A DNA stretch of 43,140 nucleotides from a virus: positions 1-43,140 of the IMG/VR virus record IMGVR_UViG_3300035659_000038, one strand, 5' to 3'. Under the pieces are notes generated by a model that saw only the letters and a program-made list of their open reading frames with translations, was not told the DNA's origin and did no database searches. Below, in pieces: positions 15,922 to 24,700 of this stretch (position 1 is the stretch's first letter; each line of letters opens with the position of its first letter). The position numbers were made by a program, and so were the translations under genes.

Positions 15922-16082
15922 TTGAGAAGACCGGGCCCACAAGTTGGATTATCGTTTCCTTACACAAAGATCCTAAAACAGGAAAGCGTAAGGTGTTAGG
16001 ACATTTCTCTTCACACGAAGCAGCTGTAAAAAGGCTCCGTCAAATAGAGGCTTATAAGCACGGATGGAAACCAAACAAATGA
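15918..16082 (+). CDS. 54-residue basic protein of a common phage family
   Basis: ATG 15918 overlaps the portal stop (ATGA) and opens 54 codons. The core WIIVSLHKDPKTGKRKVLGH then FSSHEAAVKRLRQIEAYKH matches a small phage family with a beta-strand, Gly-x-F turn and an 'A.kRLrQIe.fKh' helix that I recall near head genes. Function unknown. Its end overlaps the endonuclease VII start. Confidence 0.65.
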   Translation: MIEKTGPTSWIIVSLHKDPKTGKRKVLGHFSSHEAAVKRLRQIEAYKHGWKPNK

Positions 16083-16528
16083 AGACCTGTTCTAAATGTA
16101 AGACAGATCAAGATTTAGACCAGTTTATAAAATCCAGTGGTCAGTGTCGCACTTGTCGTAGAAGAAGAAACTTAGTTTGGAGACTTGCTCATCCCGAAAA
16201 GGTGAAGTATCAGGCAAGTGATAAGACAAGAGAAAGAAGTAGGGTCTATTGGGAGAATGGTGGTAAAGAGGTTGCCCTAATGACCCGATATGCCCTTACA
16301 AAAGAAGATTATGATAGGCTGTTTCAAAGTCAAAATGGTCAATGTGCTATTTGTTTTACAGATTTAGATAAATATACTCACATAGACCATAGCCACGAAA
16401 CAAGTGAAGTTCGTGGGTTATTATGCCAACTCTGTAATAGGGGGTTGGGACATTTCAAAGACGATGTTGAACGATTATCAAACGCAATAAATTATTTAAT
16501 CAAGCACGGCGGAAAGATGACAAGGTAG
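16079..16528 (+). CDS. Endonuclease VII-type HNH nuclease
   Basis: A 149-residue protein. An N-terminal zinc knuckle (CSKC at 4-7, CRTC at 23-26) is followed by RLAHPEKV, then the endonuclease VII core: YALTKEDYDRLFQSQ, CAIC at 89-92, the catalytic IDHSHETSEVRGLLC at 102-116, CQLCN and GLGHFKDD. Phage T4 gp49 of this family resolves branched DNA before packaging. The start at ATG 16079 overlaps the previous stop by four bases; ATG 16064 is an alternative. Inside the head operon it may trim branched DNA or act as a homing-type nuclease. Confidence 0.88.
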   Translation: MKTCSKCKTDQDLDQFIKSSGQCRTCRRRRNLVWRLAHPEKVKYQASDKTRERSRVYWENGGKEVALMTRYALTKEDYDRLFQSQNGQCAICFTDLDKYTHIDHSHETSEVRGLLCQLCNRGLGHFKDDVERLSNAINYLIKHGGKMTR

Positions 16529-16572
16529 GCTTTGGAAAAAGCCATAACGCTCGGATGAGCAAGGAGTTAAAA

Positions 16573-17367
16573 ATGCCGTATCAACCAAAGAAAGACGAAA
16601 AGGGAATGATCGTTGTTAATACAGAAGGTCTTCCAGTTTGGGTGGACACCGAAACAAAGGAAGAGTCAGCATTTGATGTAAATACCCTTCGAAACACGAT
16701 TACAGACAGACGACAGAAGGCAAAGACGTTCGAAGATGAGGCAAAGGGTCTTCGAGAAAAACTAAAGGCAGTTGAAGATATTGAAGACCTATCAGCTTTT
16801 CGTAAACAAGCCGAAGAGGCAATCCAGAAGAGTAAATCGAAAACATCTGAACCAGCAGAAGTTGAATCTAACCTTCGGAAGCAGTGGGCAGATGAAGTTA
16901 AGCAAAAGGATGAGGCTATTACTGATCTCACTAAAAAGAATCACAGCCTAATCATTGGTGGAGCATTTCAGCGTTCGCCTTTATTCGCAAGAGACGGCAA
17001 GATCAATCTTTCAGCAGATATCGCATATGATGTCTTTGGTTCCTTGTTCAAGTACGAGACTGATCAAGGAAAAAGCCAAATCGTGGCTTATAGCCAAGGA
17101 CAACCAATATATTCAAAAAAGGACCAGACATCTTACGCTGATGTCGACGAGGCATTGGAAATCCTCATTAGTCAGCGACCTGATAAAGATAGACTTTATC
17201 GATTTCAGGGTGGGTCCGGTTCTGGAGCAACTGGCGGAAGAAGTGGTGAAGGAGTGGACACTCTACAGATACAACTTCGAGAAGCCGAAGCAAAGGGTGA
17301 TGTCCAAAAGATGATGGACATCAAAAACAAACTAATTCAACGACAATTAGAGGCAATGAAGTCTTAA
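16573..17367 (+). CDS. Capsid scaffolding protein
   Basis: A 264-residue protein. ATG 16573 follows AAGGAG by six bases, better than ATG 16555. Residues about 50-125 are a long charged coiled coil, then a globular middle (FGSLFKYETDQGKSQIVAY), a Gly/Ser linker (GGSGSGATGGRSGEG) and a C-terminal basic helix. This layout and its place directly before the major capsid gene fit phage scaffolds that guide prohead assembly through the C-terminal helix. No protease motif is visible. Confidence 0.78.
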   Translation: MPYQPKKDEKGMIVVNTEGLPVWVDTETKEESAFDVNTLRNTITDRRQKAKTFEDEAKGLREKLKAVEDIEDLSAFRKQAEEAIQKSKSKTSEPAEVESNLRKQWADEVKQKDEAITDLTKKNHSLIIGGAFQRSPLFARDGKINLSADIAYDVFGSLFKYETDQGKSQIVAYSQGQPIYSKKDQTSYADVDEALEILISQRPDKDRLYRFQGGSGSGATGGRSGEGVDTLQIQLREAEAKGDVQKMMDIKNKLIQRQLEAMKS

Positions 17368-17379
17368 TAGGAGTTTTAT

Positions 17380-18342
17380 ATGGTAGTGAACACTACATTC
17401 GTCCCAGTCAGTTATACTGGTGAACTTTTCCTCGTTGGCAAGGGTGTCCAGACACCTCTACTTTCCCAGATTGGTGGGCTCAATGGGAGCAATGCTCGCA
17501 TCGTCCAAGATTGGGAGTTCGTAGAAGGTGTATTCTGTCAGCTAAATGCTGCGTCTATTCAGGATATTGATGAAGACGAAATGAACACAGCACCAACACC
17601 ATCCCAGTATACACATTCACAAGCCAAGAATTGTATTCAGATTTGGCGTGAATCTTACTCAATCGGTGATGCTAAGCTGGCTATGCCAGGTCGCGTAAAG
17701 ACAACTAACGCACAAGGTTGGTATGACTCTACACAGCCTCCTGCTATTCAAGATCCGTTGGCTGCTGAACGTCAGTATCACGTTCTACAGATGGCAACCA
17801 ATATAGAGCTTGCTTTGATTACAGGAACCAAGCAGATTGCTACAGCTTCTAACGTAGCACCTAAGATGGGTGGGTTCCTCGAGGCAGGGTTTATCACAAG
17901 CCACGTTGTAGATTGTGGTAGTGCTGATATTACCCGTCTCAAGTTCAACGAACTCGTCCGTAAGATGGTAGATGATGAAGTTCCTATGGATCAGCTTGTT
18001 CTATATGCTGGTTCTTATGTTCTTCAAACTCTGTCCCAGTTATTCACTTGGGCACCTGCTGACCGCAATGTTGGTGGGACCCAGTTGAAGGTTCTTTTGA
18101 CTGACTTTGCCCCAGTGGCAGTTCAGTTCATTCCAAAACTTAGTGCTCTTGATTCCGCACTGCTTCTACACATCAACGATGTTTATCCAGTATTTGCCCA
18201 AGTTCCTAGTAAGCCACTTGTTTTCCATGACATCCTTCCAGTTGAAGGTTCGGCACATCCTGAGATGATCACCACGATGTTTGGAGTTGATCGCGGTCCT
18301 CAAATCAGACACGGCAAGTTTACTAACGTAAAGTCTTCATAA
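17380..18342 (+). CDS. Major capsid protein (SU10 / DUF5309-like)
   Basis: A 320-residue protein with TAGGAG seven bases before the ATG, following the scaffold gene. The segment YTHSQAKNCIQIWRESYSIG resembles the N-Y/C-x-Q-I-F/W-R pattern of the SU10 major head protein family, and the later MDQLVLYAGSYVLQTLSQLF fits the A-domain helix. The length is typical for an HK97-fold shell protein. It ends VKSS. It should be the most abundant virion protein. Confidence 0.82.
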   Translation: MVVNTTFVPVSYTGELFLVGKGVQTPLLSQIGGLNGSNARIVQDWEFVEGVFCQLNAASIQDIDEDEMNTAPTPSQYTHSQAKNCIQIWRESYSIGDAKLAMPGRVKTTNAQGWYDSTQPPAIQDPLAAERQYHVLQMATNIELALITGTKQIATASNVAPKMGGFLEAGFITSHVVDCGSADITRLKFNELVRKMVDDEVPMDQLVLYAGSYVLQTLSQLFTWAPADRNVGGTQLKVLLTDFAPVAVQFIPKLSALDSALLLHINDVYPVFAQVPSKPLVFHDILPVEGSAHPEMITTMFGVDRGPQIRHGKFTNVKSS

Positions 18343-18353
18343 TAGGAGGTAGC

Positions 18354-18497
18354 ATGTCTTACACAGAAAAAAAGCTGGTAAGAGAGATAGTGCTAACTAA
18401 TCCTGCTATTCCTCCGATTTTGAGGGAGTTCTTTCAGCAGGTCGTCGCAGCTCTACCTGCTCTTACAAGTACCACTACAAGTACGACTACATCATAA
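18354..18497 (+). CDS. Small head-associated protein with TTTS tail, copy 1
   Basis: ATG 18354 follows AGGAGG. The 47-residue product has a charged N-terminus, the core PPILREFFQQVVAALPALT and a Ser/Thr tail (TSTTTSTTTS). It is clearly related to the next gene (shared MSYTEK, I-V, IPP-x-LR-x-FF-x-QVVA-x-LPALTSTT). Located directly after the major capsid gene, it may be a decoration or minor capsid component; that is inferred from position. Confidence 0.7.
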   Translation: MSYTEKKLVREIVLTNPAIPPILREFFQQVVAALPALTSTTTSTTTS

Positions 18498-18508
18498 GGG
18501 AGGTGTAA

Positions 18509-18910
18509 ATGTCTTATACAGAGAAACTCAGAGTTAGGACTATTGTCCAAGAGAACTCTGGGATACCTCCCCGTTTACGTGATTTCTTCAAACAGGTAGT
18601 GGCGTGGTTGCCTGCTCTAACGAGCACTACGACAAGTACGACAAGTACGACATCAAGTACAACAAGTTCTACTACGAGTAGCACCACTTCGAGTACAACA
18701 TCGAGTACAACATCTACTACAAGCACCACGAGTAGTACAACAAGTTCTACGACTTCGAGCACTACCAGCACTACCAGCACGACTTCAAGTACTACATCTT
18801 CAACCACGTCAACCACAACCAGTACGACCACGAGTACTACGAGTAGCACGACAAGTTCAACAACTTCGAGTACTACGTCAAGTACCACGTCGAGTACGAC
18901 AACATCATAA
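18509..18910 (+). CDS. Paralogue of the preceding gene with 96-residue Ser/Thr tail
   Basis: A 133-residue protein with GGGAGG upstream. Residues 1-37 repeat the preceding protein (MSYTEK...IPPRLRDFFKQVVAW, then LPAL). Residues 38-133 are exclusively Ser and Thr, arranged mostly as TTS or TTSS units and ending TTTS. Codons for Thr (ACA, ACC, ACG, ACT) and Ser (AGT, AGC, TCN) are mixed, so the tract is kept at protein level. It looks like a mucin-type stalk. With glycosyltransferases in the same genome, O-glycosylation is plausible. A gene duplication followed by tail expansion explains the pair. Confidence 0.75.
   Translation: MSYTEKLRVRTIVQENSGIPPRLRDFFKQVVAWLPALTSTTTSTTSTTSSTTSSTTSSTTSSTTSSTTSTTSTTSSTTSSTTSSTTSTTSTTSSTTSSTTSTTTSTTTSTTSSTTSSTTSSTTSSTTSSTTTS
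18620..18907 (+). repeat. Ser/Thr-coding degenerate tandem repeat
   Basis: 288 bases of degenerate (ACN ACN AGY/TCN) units within the 3' part of the 18509 gene. Unit lengths alternate between 9 and 12 bases. Stretches such as AGTACGACAAGTACGACA recur with small changes, so length variation between isolates is expected. Confidence 0.85.
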
Positions 18911-18918
18911 GAGGTGTT

Positions 18919-19047
18919 ATGGCAAAAGCACAACATAAGAACATAGGAGCCAATATCAAACGGCTCCGTCATAAAGGCTACCCAGAAAAACAGGCAATCG
19001 CTGTTGCGTTTAGTGAAGCTGGGAAAGGCAGAAAGAAAAAGAAGTAA
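18919..19047 (+). CDS. 42-residue basic protein, conserved phage type
   Basis: ATG 18919 follows AGAGGTG. The 42-residue product has the pattern NIGANIKRLRHKGYPEKQAI then AVAFSEAGKG and a Lys-rich tail. The 'RL+..GyP.KQAiAvA...AGkg' pattern is a small family I recall near phage head genes. Function unknown; the charge suggests contact with DNA. It ends just before a strong hairpin. Confidence 0.65.
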   Translation: MAKAQHKNIGANIKRLRHKGYPEKQAIAVAFSEAGKGRKKKK

Positions 19048-19059
19048 TATTGAAGTGGA

Positions 19060-19104
19060 AGTGGACGGGGAAGGCTTTCGCATTCTTTCACTTCTCCGTC
19101 CACT
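19060..19104 (+). terminator. Strong hairpin after the capsid gene block
   Basis: A 14-bp stem (19060-19073 with 19091-19104, one G-T pair) and a 17-base loop. No T tract follows, so it is not a standard intrinsic terminator. It may act as a partial terminator, an RNase barrier that stabilises the upstream capsid mRNA, or a processing site. Confidence 0.55.
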
Positions 19105-19123
19105 AACCATATAAGGATAAAAT

Positions 19124-19570
19124 ATGGCATATTCAACAGACGATGACCTAATCCAGTTTCGTCCTCAGATCATGAACAATGGTGTGATGGATTTCACAGC
19201 ATTTCATCAGAATACCGAAACGTTCATCAATACTATGCTCGAGTCAGAATGGTACCTTTCAGTGGCAGCAGACAGAAATGTTGATCCAATCACGGCACCT
19301 TTCGATCCAGCAAGGATGCTCGCTTCAGGTGCTCTGAAACTGAAATACTTATCGGTATGTAAAGTATTTGAATGGGTTTATCTGAGTCTTGCGAAGGATA
19401 CTCCTACTGAAGATGGATATTTCCAGTGGGCTACTCATTACAGGCAAGAGTTCAATGATGAGTGGGGTAGGCTTCTGAAAGCAGGAATCGACTATGATTG
19501 GGATAATCTTGGTACGATTACTGAAGACGAAAGATTTACTCAAAGGCACTGGAACCTTAAAAGATGTTAG
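19124..19570 (+). CDS. Head-tail connector protein
   Basis: A 148-residue protein starting MAYSTDDDLIQFRPQI after ATAAGGAT. The N-terminal 'Y.tdddL...rP.i' and the C-terminal helix FNDEWGRLLKAGIDYDWDN followed by a basic tail (FTQRHWNLKR) match the gp6/adaptor type connectors that bind beneath the portal. Position after the capsid genes agrees. The last seven bases overlap the next gene. Confidence 0.7.
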   Translation: MAYSTDDDLIQFRPQIMNNGVMDFTAFHQNTETFINTMLESEWYLSVAADRNVDPITAPFDPARMLASGALKLKYLSVCKVFEWVYLSLAKDTPTEDGYFQWATHYRQEFNDEWGRLLKAGIDYDWDNLGTITEDERFTQRHWNLKRC

Positions 19571-19992
19571 TTGGACTTCCGGAACTGATTACAAAGCTTC
19601 GGGCAATAGTAGATGTTGCCAACTGGCAGCCTACCCTTACCGAATGTGGTCAGGTAGTTAGAGACAGCATTCAATCAAAGACCGGTTCAGGTTTTGATAT
19701 TAATGATAAAAAGTTTAATCCTTACAGCCTGATTTATAAGAAGTTCAAGCAAAGTCGAGGGTTGTCTGGAACACTTGTCAACCTACGATTGACAGGAAAT
19801 ATGCTGGACAACCTCAAACAACAAACATCAGGAAACATCTGTAAAATCTTTATACAGGGAGGTTTCAATAACCAAAAAGCAAATCGCAATCAACAAGGTA
19901 AAAAGCCAAGGGTATTCTTTGGAATATCAACACAGGCACAACAAACTATACACGATATACTCGAAAAGCGTCTACAGGAGCTACTGAAATGA
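19564..19992 (+). CDS. Neck / tail-completion protein (HK97 gp10 or gpS-like)
   Basis: A 142-residue protein. The segment SGFDINDKKFNPYSLIYKKF followed by VNLRLTGNMLDNLK and RVFFGIST is the signature layout of the phage virion morphogenesis/gp10-like proteins, which join the head to the tail. It overlaps both neighbours by a few bases, in line with the usual connector cassette. Confidence 0.75.
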   Translation: MLVGLPELITKLRAIVDVANWQPTLTECGQVVRDSIQSKTGSGFDINDKKFNPYSLIYKKFKQSRGLSGTLVNLRLTGNMLDNLKQQTSGNICKIFIQGGFNNQKANRNQQGKKPRVFFGISTQAQQTIHDILEKRLQELLK

Positions 19993-20450
19993 AGCCAACG
20001 ACCAGAGAGATAATCACAACCAAGTTGCTTGATATTCTCGAAACATCGATGGCTCACAAAGTACTTCGAGGTAAGCGAAGCATAATCGAAAAGGAGTTTC
20101 AAACAATCTCTGATACTGATTTTCCTATCATCATAGTAGATGTGGGATTACCACAGCCAGAGATAAAGTTCTCTGATAAAAATTATGGAGTTGTAGACCA
20201 AGCAATATCAGAACTCAATGTTCAGTTGTTCTGCTATTTACGAGTTGAAGAAACAAAGTTAGGGCAAGAGGACCAAGTAGTGTCGGCATTCTTGTCAAGT
20301 TTATGGAAGGTTGTTTGTCATAATCCAAACATAGGGGATGCCCTAATGGTTATACCAACTTTCAGTAAATCACTGACCTATGATGGTCCTTACACTTATT
20401 TTACAACTAATCTAATGGTTAAATATCTCAATAGTCGGGATAGTATCTAA
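19989..20450 (+). CDS. Probable tail terminator protein
   Basis: A 153-residue protein whose ATG overlaps the preceding stop (ATGA). Beta-rich text with FPIIIVDVG near residue 46, then a mid-protein strand (ISELNVQLFCYLRVEE) and a C-terminal strand (YTYFTTNLMVKYL) fits the tail terminator/minor tail fold that caps the tube. Its place just before the tail tube gene supports this. No diagnostic motif, so the call is mainly by position and length. Confidence 0.62.
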   Translation: MKPTTREIITTKLLDILETSMAHKVLRGKRSIIEKEFQTISDTDFPIIIVDVGLPQPEIKFSDKNYGVVDQAISELNVQLFCYLRVEETKLGQEDQVVSAFLSSLWKVVCHNPNIGDALMVIPTFSKSLTYDGPYTYFTTNLMVKYLNSRDSI

Positions 20451-20459
20451 GGAGAAAAT

Positions 20460-20978
20460 ATGAGTACACCCCCAAGTGTTAATAACTACACTCTCGGTCG
20501 CGGCAAGCTTTCGATTGATGCTTATGGTGGAAGCAGCTATGTTGCTCTTGGCAACGCACCTTCGGTTGAAGTCAATGAGGCGGTTGAGTATCTGGAGCAC
20601 TTTAGTTCTCAGGCAGGTCTCAAGCTGAAGGACAAGAAGATTGCCACACAAGTTGGTGCTTCTGTCAACTTTGAACTTGATGAGCCAGTGCTCGCCAACC
20701 TCGTGTATTTCTGTCTTGGTGAGGTTGTTGGCAACAGCATTTATGCTTTGACACAGATTACCAAGGAATACAAGTTGAAGTTTGAGTCGTTCAATGGTGT
20801 TGGACCAAACGTGGTCTGGGAGTTCCCAAGAGGCATTATTACACCCAATGGGGCAATGCCATTGATTGGTGATGATTGGCAAAAGATTCCTTTGACATTC
20901 GAGTGTCTCGCTGATGTGGCTGGGAATCCTACAAGTCCATTCTTCACAATCACAGAGATAACAACCACAACGTCATAA
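20460..20978 (+). CDS. Major tail (tube) protein, ends in TTTTS
   Basis: A 172-residue protein with AAGGAG before ATG 20460. It opens YTLGRGKLSIDAYGG, followed by LGNAPSVEVNEAVEYLEHFS and DKKIATQVGASVNFELDEP, a pattern typical of siphophage tube proteins. The C-terminus ITEITTTTS matches the Ser/Thr ends of four other proteins here. Many copies stack as hexamers around the tape measure. Confidence 0.8.
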   Translation: MSTPPSVNNYTLGRGKLSIDAYGGSSYVALGNAPSVEVNEAVEYLEHFSSQAGLKLKDKKIATQVGASVNFELDEPVLANLVYFCLGEVVGNSIYALTQITKEYKLKFESFNGVGPNVVWEFPRGIITPNGAMPLIGDDWQKIPLTFECLADVAGNPTSPFFTITEITTTTS

Positions 20979-20994
20979 TAAACTAACGACATAA

Positions 20995-21028
20995 GGAGGA
21001 GTGGGTCAAGCATTCAGCCCACTCCTCC
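20995..21028 (+). terminator. Perfect 11-bp hairpin after the tail tube gene
   Basis: GGAGGAGTGGG (20995-21005) pairs perfectly with CCCACTCCTCC (21018-21028) around a 12-base loop. No T run follows. Like the hairpin after the capsid block it lies behind a highly expressed structural gene, so it may protect that mRNA or partly terminate transcription before the tail chaperone. Confidence 0.55.
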
Positions 21029-21079
21029 CTATGTTCAAAATAGGCAAAACAGAGTGTGTAAACACAAACAGGAGCCAAT

Positions 21080-21547
21080 ATGCGTAAGACAAAAGAGCTA
21101 CAAATCGAAATCGAAGACAACAAGGTCCTCAAGGTTGTAGTAAAAGAACTCACCTATCGTCAGCTTCTCAACCTCACTGAATCGTTCGAGATTATGAAAG
21201 TGCTTGGAGACCTAAAAACTCTACCAGGTGAGATCAAGAAGTTCCTTCAAGACACCCTAATCCCAATCTGTACTAATCTAACTTATGACCAGGTATTAGA
21301 TTTCCCACCTTCTGATGTTGATCTAATCATATCTGCGATTAGGGAGGTTAATGCCTCTTTTTTCGAGAAAGTGGTCCAACTGGACCCGATAACCTGGATC
21401 AAGCAGATTCTACGACAATACCAAACAAGGATAGTAAGCACGCTGGCGGTCAATGCTGGCTCCTCTGTTGTGAGCTCATTACAGCAGGACACATTGAAGC
21501 CCTCGACTATGGATACTCCTATGGACTCTCCGCCTATCAGCACCTGA
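21080..21547 (+). CDS. Tail assembly chaperone, unshifted form
   Basis: A 155-residue protein between the tube and tape measure genes, the standard chaperone position. The first 110 residues look conserved (beta start LQIEIEDNKVLKVVVKELTY, then helical text). The C-terminal 25 residues (LQQDTLKPSTMDTPMDSPP) look unstructured because the overlapping -1 frame carries real coding text there. It helps wrap the tape measure during tail assembly. Residues 94-95 are the Phe-Phe of the candidate slippery site. Confidence 0.8.
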   Translation: MRKTKELQIEIEDNKVLKVVVKELTYRQLLNLTESFEIMKVLGDLKTLPGEIKKFLQDTLIPICTNLTYDQVLDFPPSDVDLIISAIREVNASFFEKVVQLDPITWIKQILRQYQTRIVSTLAVNAGSSVVSSLQQDTLKPSTMDTPMDSPPIST

Positions 21548-21774
21548 TTACAAGTAAGCACTATAATCAAAGAGAGCTTGCTGTAGCGTGCCGAGCAGCA
21601 CAGCTTGATAAGAATGGTTGGCAGCAGTGGTTCAAAGCCGAACCTCCAAAACCAAAAGATCAGCAAAAGATAGCAACATTGAAAGATCTAAAACAACGAC
21701 TACCCGCAAGATGTTTCAAGAAGAGGAAGCGTAATGCCAAACGATATAAGTCAACTCCTGGAAATTCTACTTAG
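21080..21774 (+). CDS. Tail assembly chaperone, -1 frameshift fusion
   Basis: If ribosomes slip back one base at T TTT TTC (21358-21364), translation continues in the frame that is open from 21352 to TAG at 21772-21774, giving a 231-residue fusion. The -1 frame encodes convincing protein: CWLLCCELITAGHIEALDYG, YSYGLSAYQHL, then a Trp-containing helix (LDKNGWQQWFKAEPP) and a very basic end (CFKKRKRNAKR). It has no start codon or ribosome site of its own. The overlap with the tape measure start (41 bases) is also usual. Lambda G/GT and P2 E/E' are the known precedents; P2 uses T TTT TTG. Confidence 0.75.
21358..21364 (+). promoter_or_regulatory. Candidate -1 ribosomal frameshift site (TTTTTTC)
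   Basis: In the zero frame the heptamer reads T TTT TTC, a canonical X XXY YYZ slippery sequence. It is only 6 bases past the last stop of the -1 frame, so it lies at the start of the possible shift window. Confidence 0.65.
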
Positions 21775-24700
21775 CTTTGATGGGAGTGGAGCACTCGATC
21801 AAGTTGACGCTCTGATAAAGGGTTTTACATCCTTAGATACACAAACTAAAAACACAGATAAAACCCTATCAGACCTTACCAAGTCTCTTGATAGTATTAC
21901 AGGTCGAACACTACCGAATCTCAAGAAAACATTCAACGATGTAGTTCAGTCTCAAAAAGCGTTCGTCGATATGGAGAAGACTAAAATCAGTGTTCTCCGT
22001 GATTTAGAACAACAAGCACAGAAGACAGGGGCTGCCCTTAAGGAAGCACTCTCGATTACAGGTACCAATCTTACAGCTTCTATAAGGGCAGCCTCGTCTG
22101 CCTTACCCGCAATAGTAGGTGGAGCCCTTGGTGCCGCTGTAGGAGGTGCTGTAGGTGGAGGAGCAGGAAAAGCAGTAGCGGCTCCAATAAGCGTAATGCC
22201 TTCACCAGAAGATGTTTCTAAAAGTCAAGCAATCTTGGACAAGTTGTTTGGTCCAAGGAAGGTTGAAGTCGAAGTAGATAAAGGCAAGATTTCCGAAGAT
22301 ATTAGTGATGCTATTCAGGTTGGAGTAGCAGAGGGAACGAATAGGCTCAATCAAGAGTTAAATAAGCTAAATCTTGGAACACCAACAGGAACTCCACCAG
22401 GATCACCAGCAGGAACTCCACCAGGATCACCAGCAGTCAAGGTAGGAGGCTTCACTCCTCCAGAAGAAACTCAAGACTCATTAGAAGGTGGTAAAAAGGC
22501 AGGGTATGAATTTACAAAAGGGTTTGTTGAAGCATTTAACAAAGTGATTCCAGATGTAAATTCTACGATCGACTTTATTGCTCGAAATGCTAGTAAACTT
22601 GGTAGTGTATCTTGGCTTGTAGACTGGAATAAGCAAACCTTGGAGTTGGCAGAGAATTACAAAGGAAGTTATCAAGAGGTTCAAAAACTTGATTCAGTTA
22701 TTTTAAGAGCAAGTCAAGATCAGAGTGATTACTCTGTGTTTTTGACAAAAAGCACTGGAGAAACAGAATACCTTGTAAAAGATAATAAGGTTTTAAATCA
22801 AACCTTGTTGGACCAGCTCAACACTATTATTAAAATAAATGAGTTCAAATCTAAAGCACCTCTCCCTACTACGCCGATCGTAGGTGAAAATCCGATCGGT
22901 TTCTATCCATTAGGTCCAGGTGGAAAGCCACCAACAGAAGAACTTGCCACTGACCAGAAGACGATTGAGCAACTGAAAAAGGAGCTAAAGGATTTAGGAA
23001 ACACAGGAGAAAAGACAGGCACAGAACTAAAGATGTCGTTCTTTGGTGTGGGGGAAGCAATAACCGCCCTTATCCCTGTAATAACGGCAACATCAATTGC
23101 TATAGTAGTAAATCTTCCCAAAATCGCAACATTACTAAAAAAGGGATTTGTTGAAGCAGTAAGTGGAATATCCTCACTATTCAAGGGTATAATGAAAGCA
23201 GGCAAAGTAGCAGGTGATTACATTGCCAACTCTTTTGCCTCCGTTGGAAGCTCTATTAAGGCAGTTTTAGGTAGAATACTTAGCTTCTTTGCTCCAATTA
23301 CTGCCTTACTATCAACAACTTTCAGCATTTATGGGATTGAGAGGTTTAGCAAAGCACTTCTTAAGTTGGGATCAGAAACAGAGCAAACACAAAAAAGGTT
23401 GTCTCTTTTGTTTAGTTCGACTGAAGACGGAGCCAAAGCATTTAGGGATATCTATGAGCGAGCACAGCAGTCTGGTATCAGTATAAAAGACCTGACCACT
23501 GCTACGGAAGAGTTTGCTCTGATTATTGGTAAGAAGGGTCCAGAAGCAGTTGGGCAGTTCGTAAAAGCAGCAGCAGATATTAGTGCCTATACCGGACTGA
23601 CAATGGAACAGACCACTCAATCTATTCAACAAATGTGGGAGAGTGGAGCAGCAGCGGCAAGGCAGTTCAAGACTCACGGCGTTCTTGAGATGCTTGGGTT
23701 CCAGCGAGGTGTTGAATACTCTATTGGAGAAACACGGAAGAAACTAACAGAAGCATTCGGTGAAGAAACATTAGCACCTTTCACTGGTGCTGCCGACAAA
23801 ATGAAGTCCTCATTCGAGGGACTAACGAATACTCTTCTTGGATTCTGGGAAGAGTTCGAACACGCTGTACTTGGTAGTGGAGTATTTGATTGGATCAAGG
23901 CAGCACTTGGTGTTCTGGTTGATAGAGTATCGGGGCTAAAGAAAGACACCAAGGACTGGGGAGATATAACCTCCTCTGTTGGTGAGTTCATTGTGAATGC
24001 TCTTGAGGGTGTAATCAAGGCAGGTGGCTACGCAATAGATCTGTTTAGAAAACTAAAAGAAACAGGTTATGCCTTACAAGAGGTTTATGCTATTATTGCC
24101 TCTAAAATAAACAAGTTCTTCTTGGGAGCACTTGAATCGGCCAAAGAAGCAGTCAAGAGTTTAGCAGAACTTTACAACAAAGTAATTTATGCTTTGACTG
24201 GTGATATCAGTAAGCTAATCAATGTAAATACTTTGGATGAAACCATAAAGGCACTCAATCAAAAGAATCAAAAGTATTGGGATGATACAGCCAAAGAAGC
24301 AAAGAAGGCTATGGAAGCACTGGTTCGTATGCCGAGTGCTATGGGTGAAGCGACTCGTATACTCGATGATATTCGAATCAAGATAGTTCAAAATAAACTT
24401 GAACAACAGAAGCTAAATCAGGTACTATCAGACCAAAAGGCTATCAGTGATGCCAATAAAAAGGCAGAGGATGATAGATGGGCATCCGCAAAGACCGCTG
24501 CCCAGAAATACGCACTTGTGGTAGAAGGGCTTTCAGGGCTCGCACGATTACGGGAAGACACAGCAGCCCTGAAAGCCGAGTTAGCAACACAGCAGGCATT
24601 AAAGGAAGAGTTCTTTGCGTTGGGGCTACAAGGAGTAAGAGCCTATTATGACAATAAGCTTCAACTTGCTCAAAAAGAGATTGATGCCGAATCTGAACTC

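Noticed and set aside
18514-19110. A 198-codon minus-strand frame opposite the Ser/Thr repeat
   Set aside because: Its Val/Leu/Asp repeats are only the complement of the Ser/Thr codons, and the plus-strand genes have ribosome sites and related neighbours.
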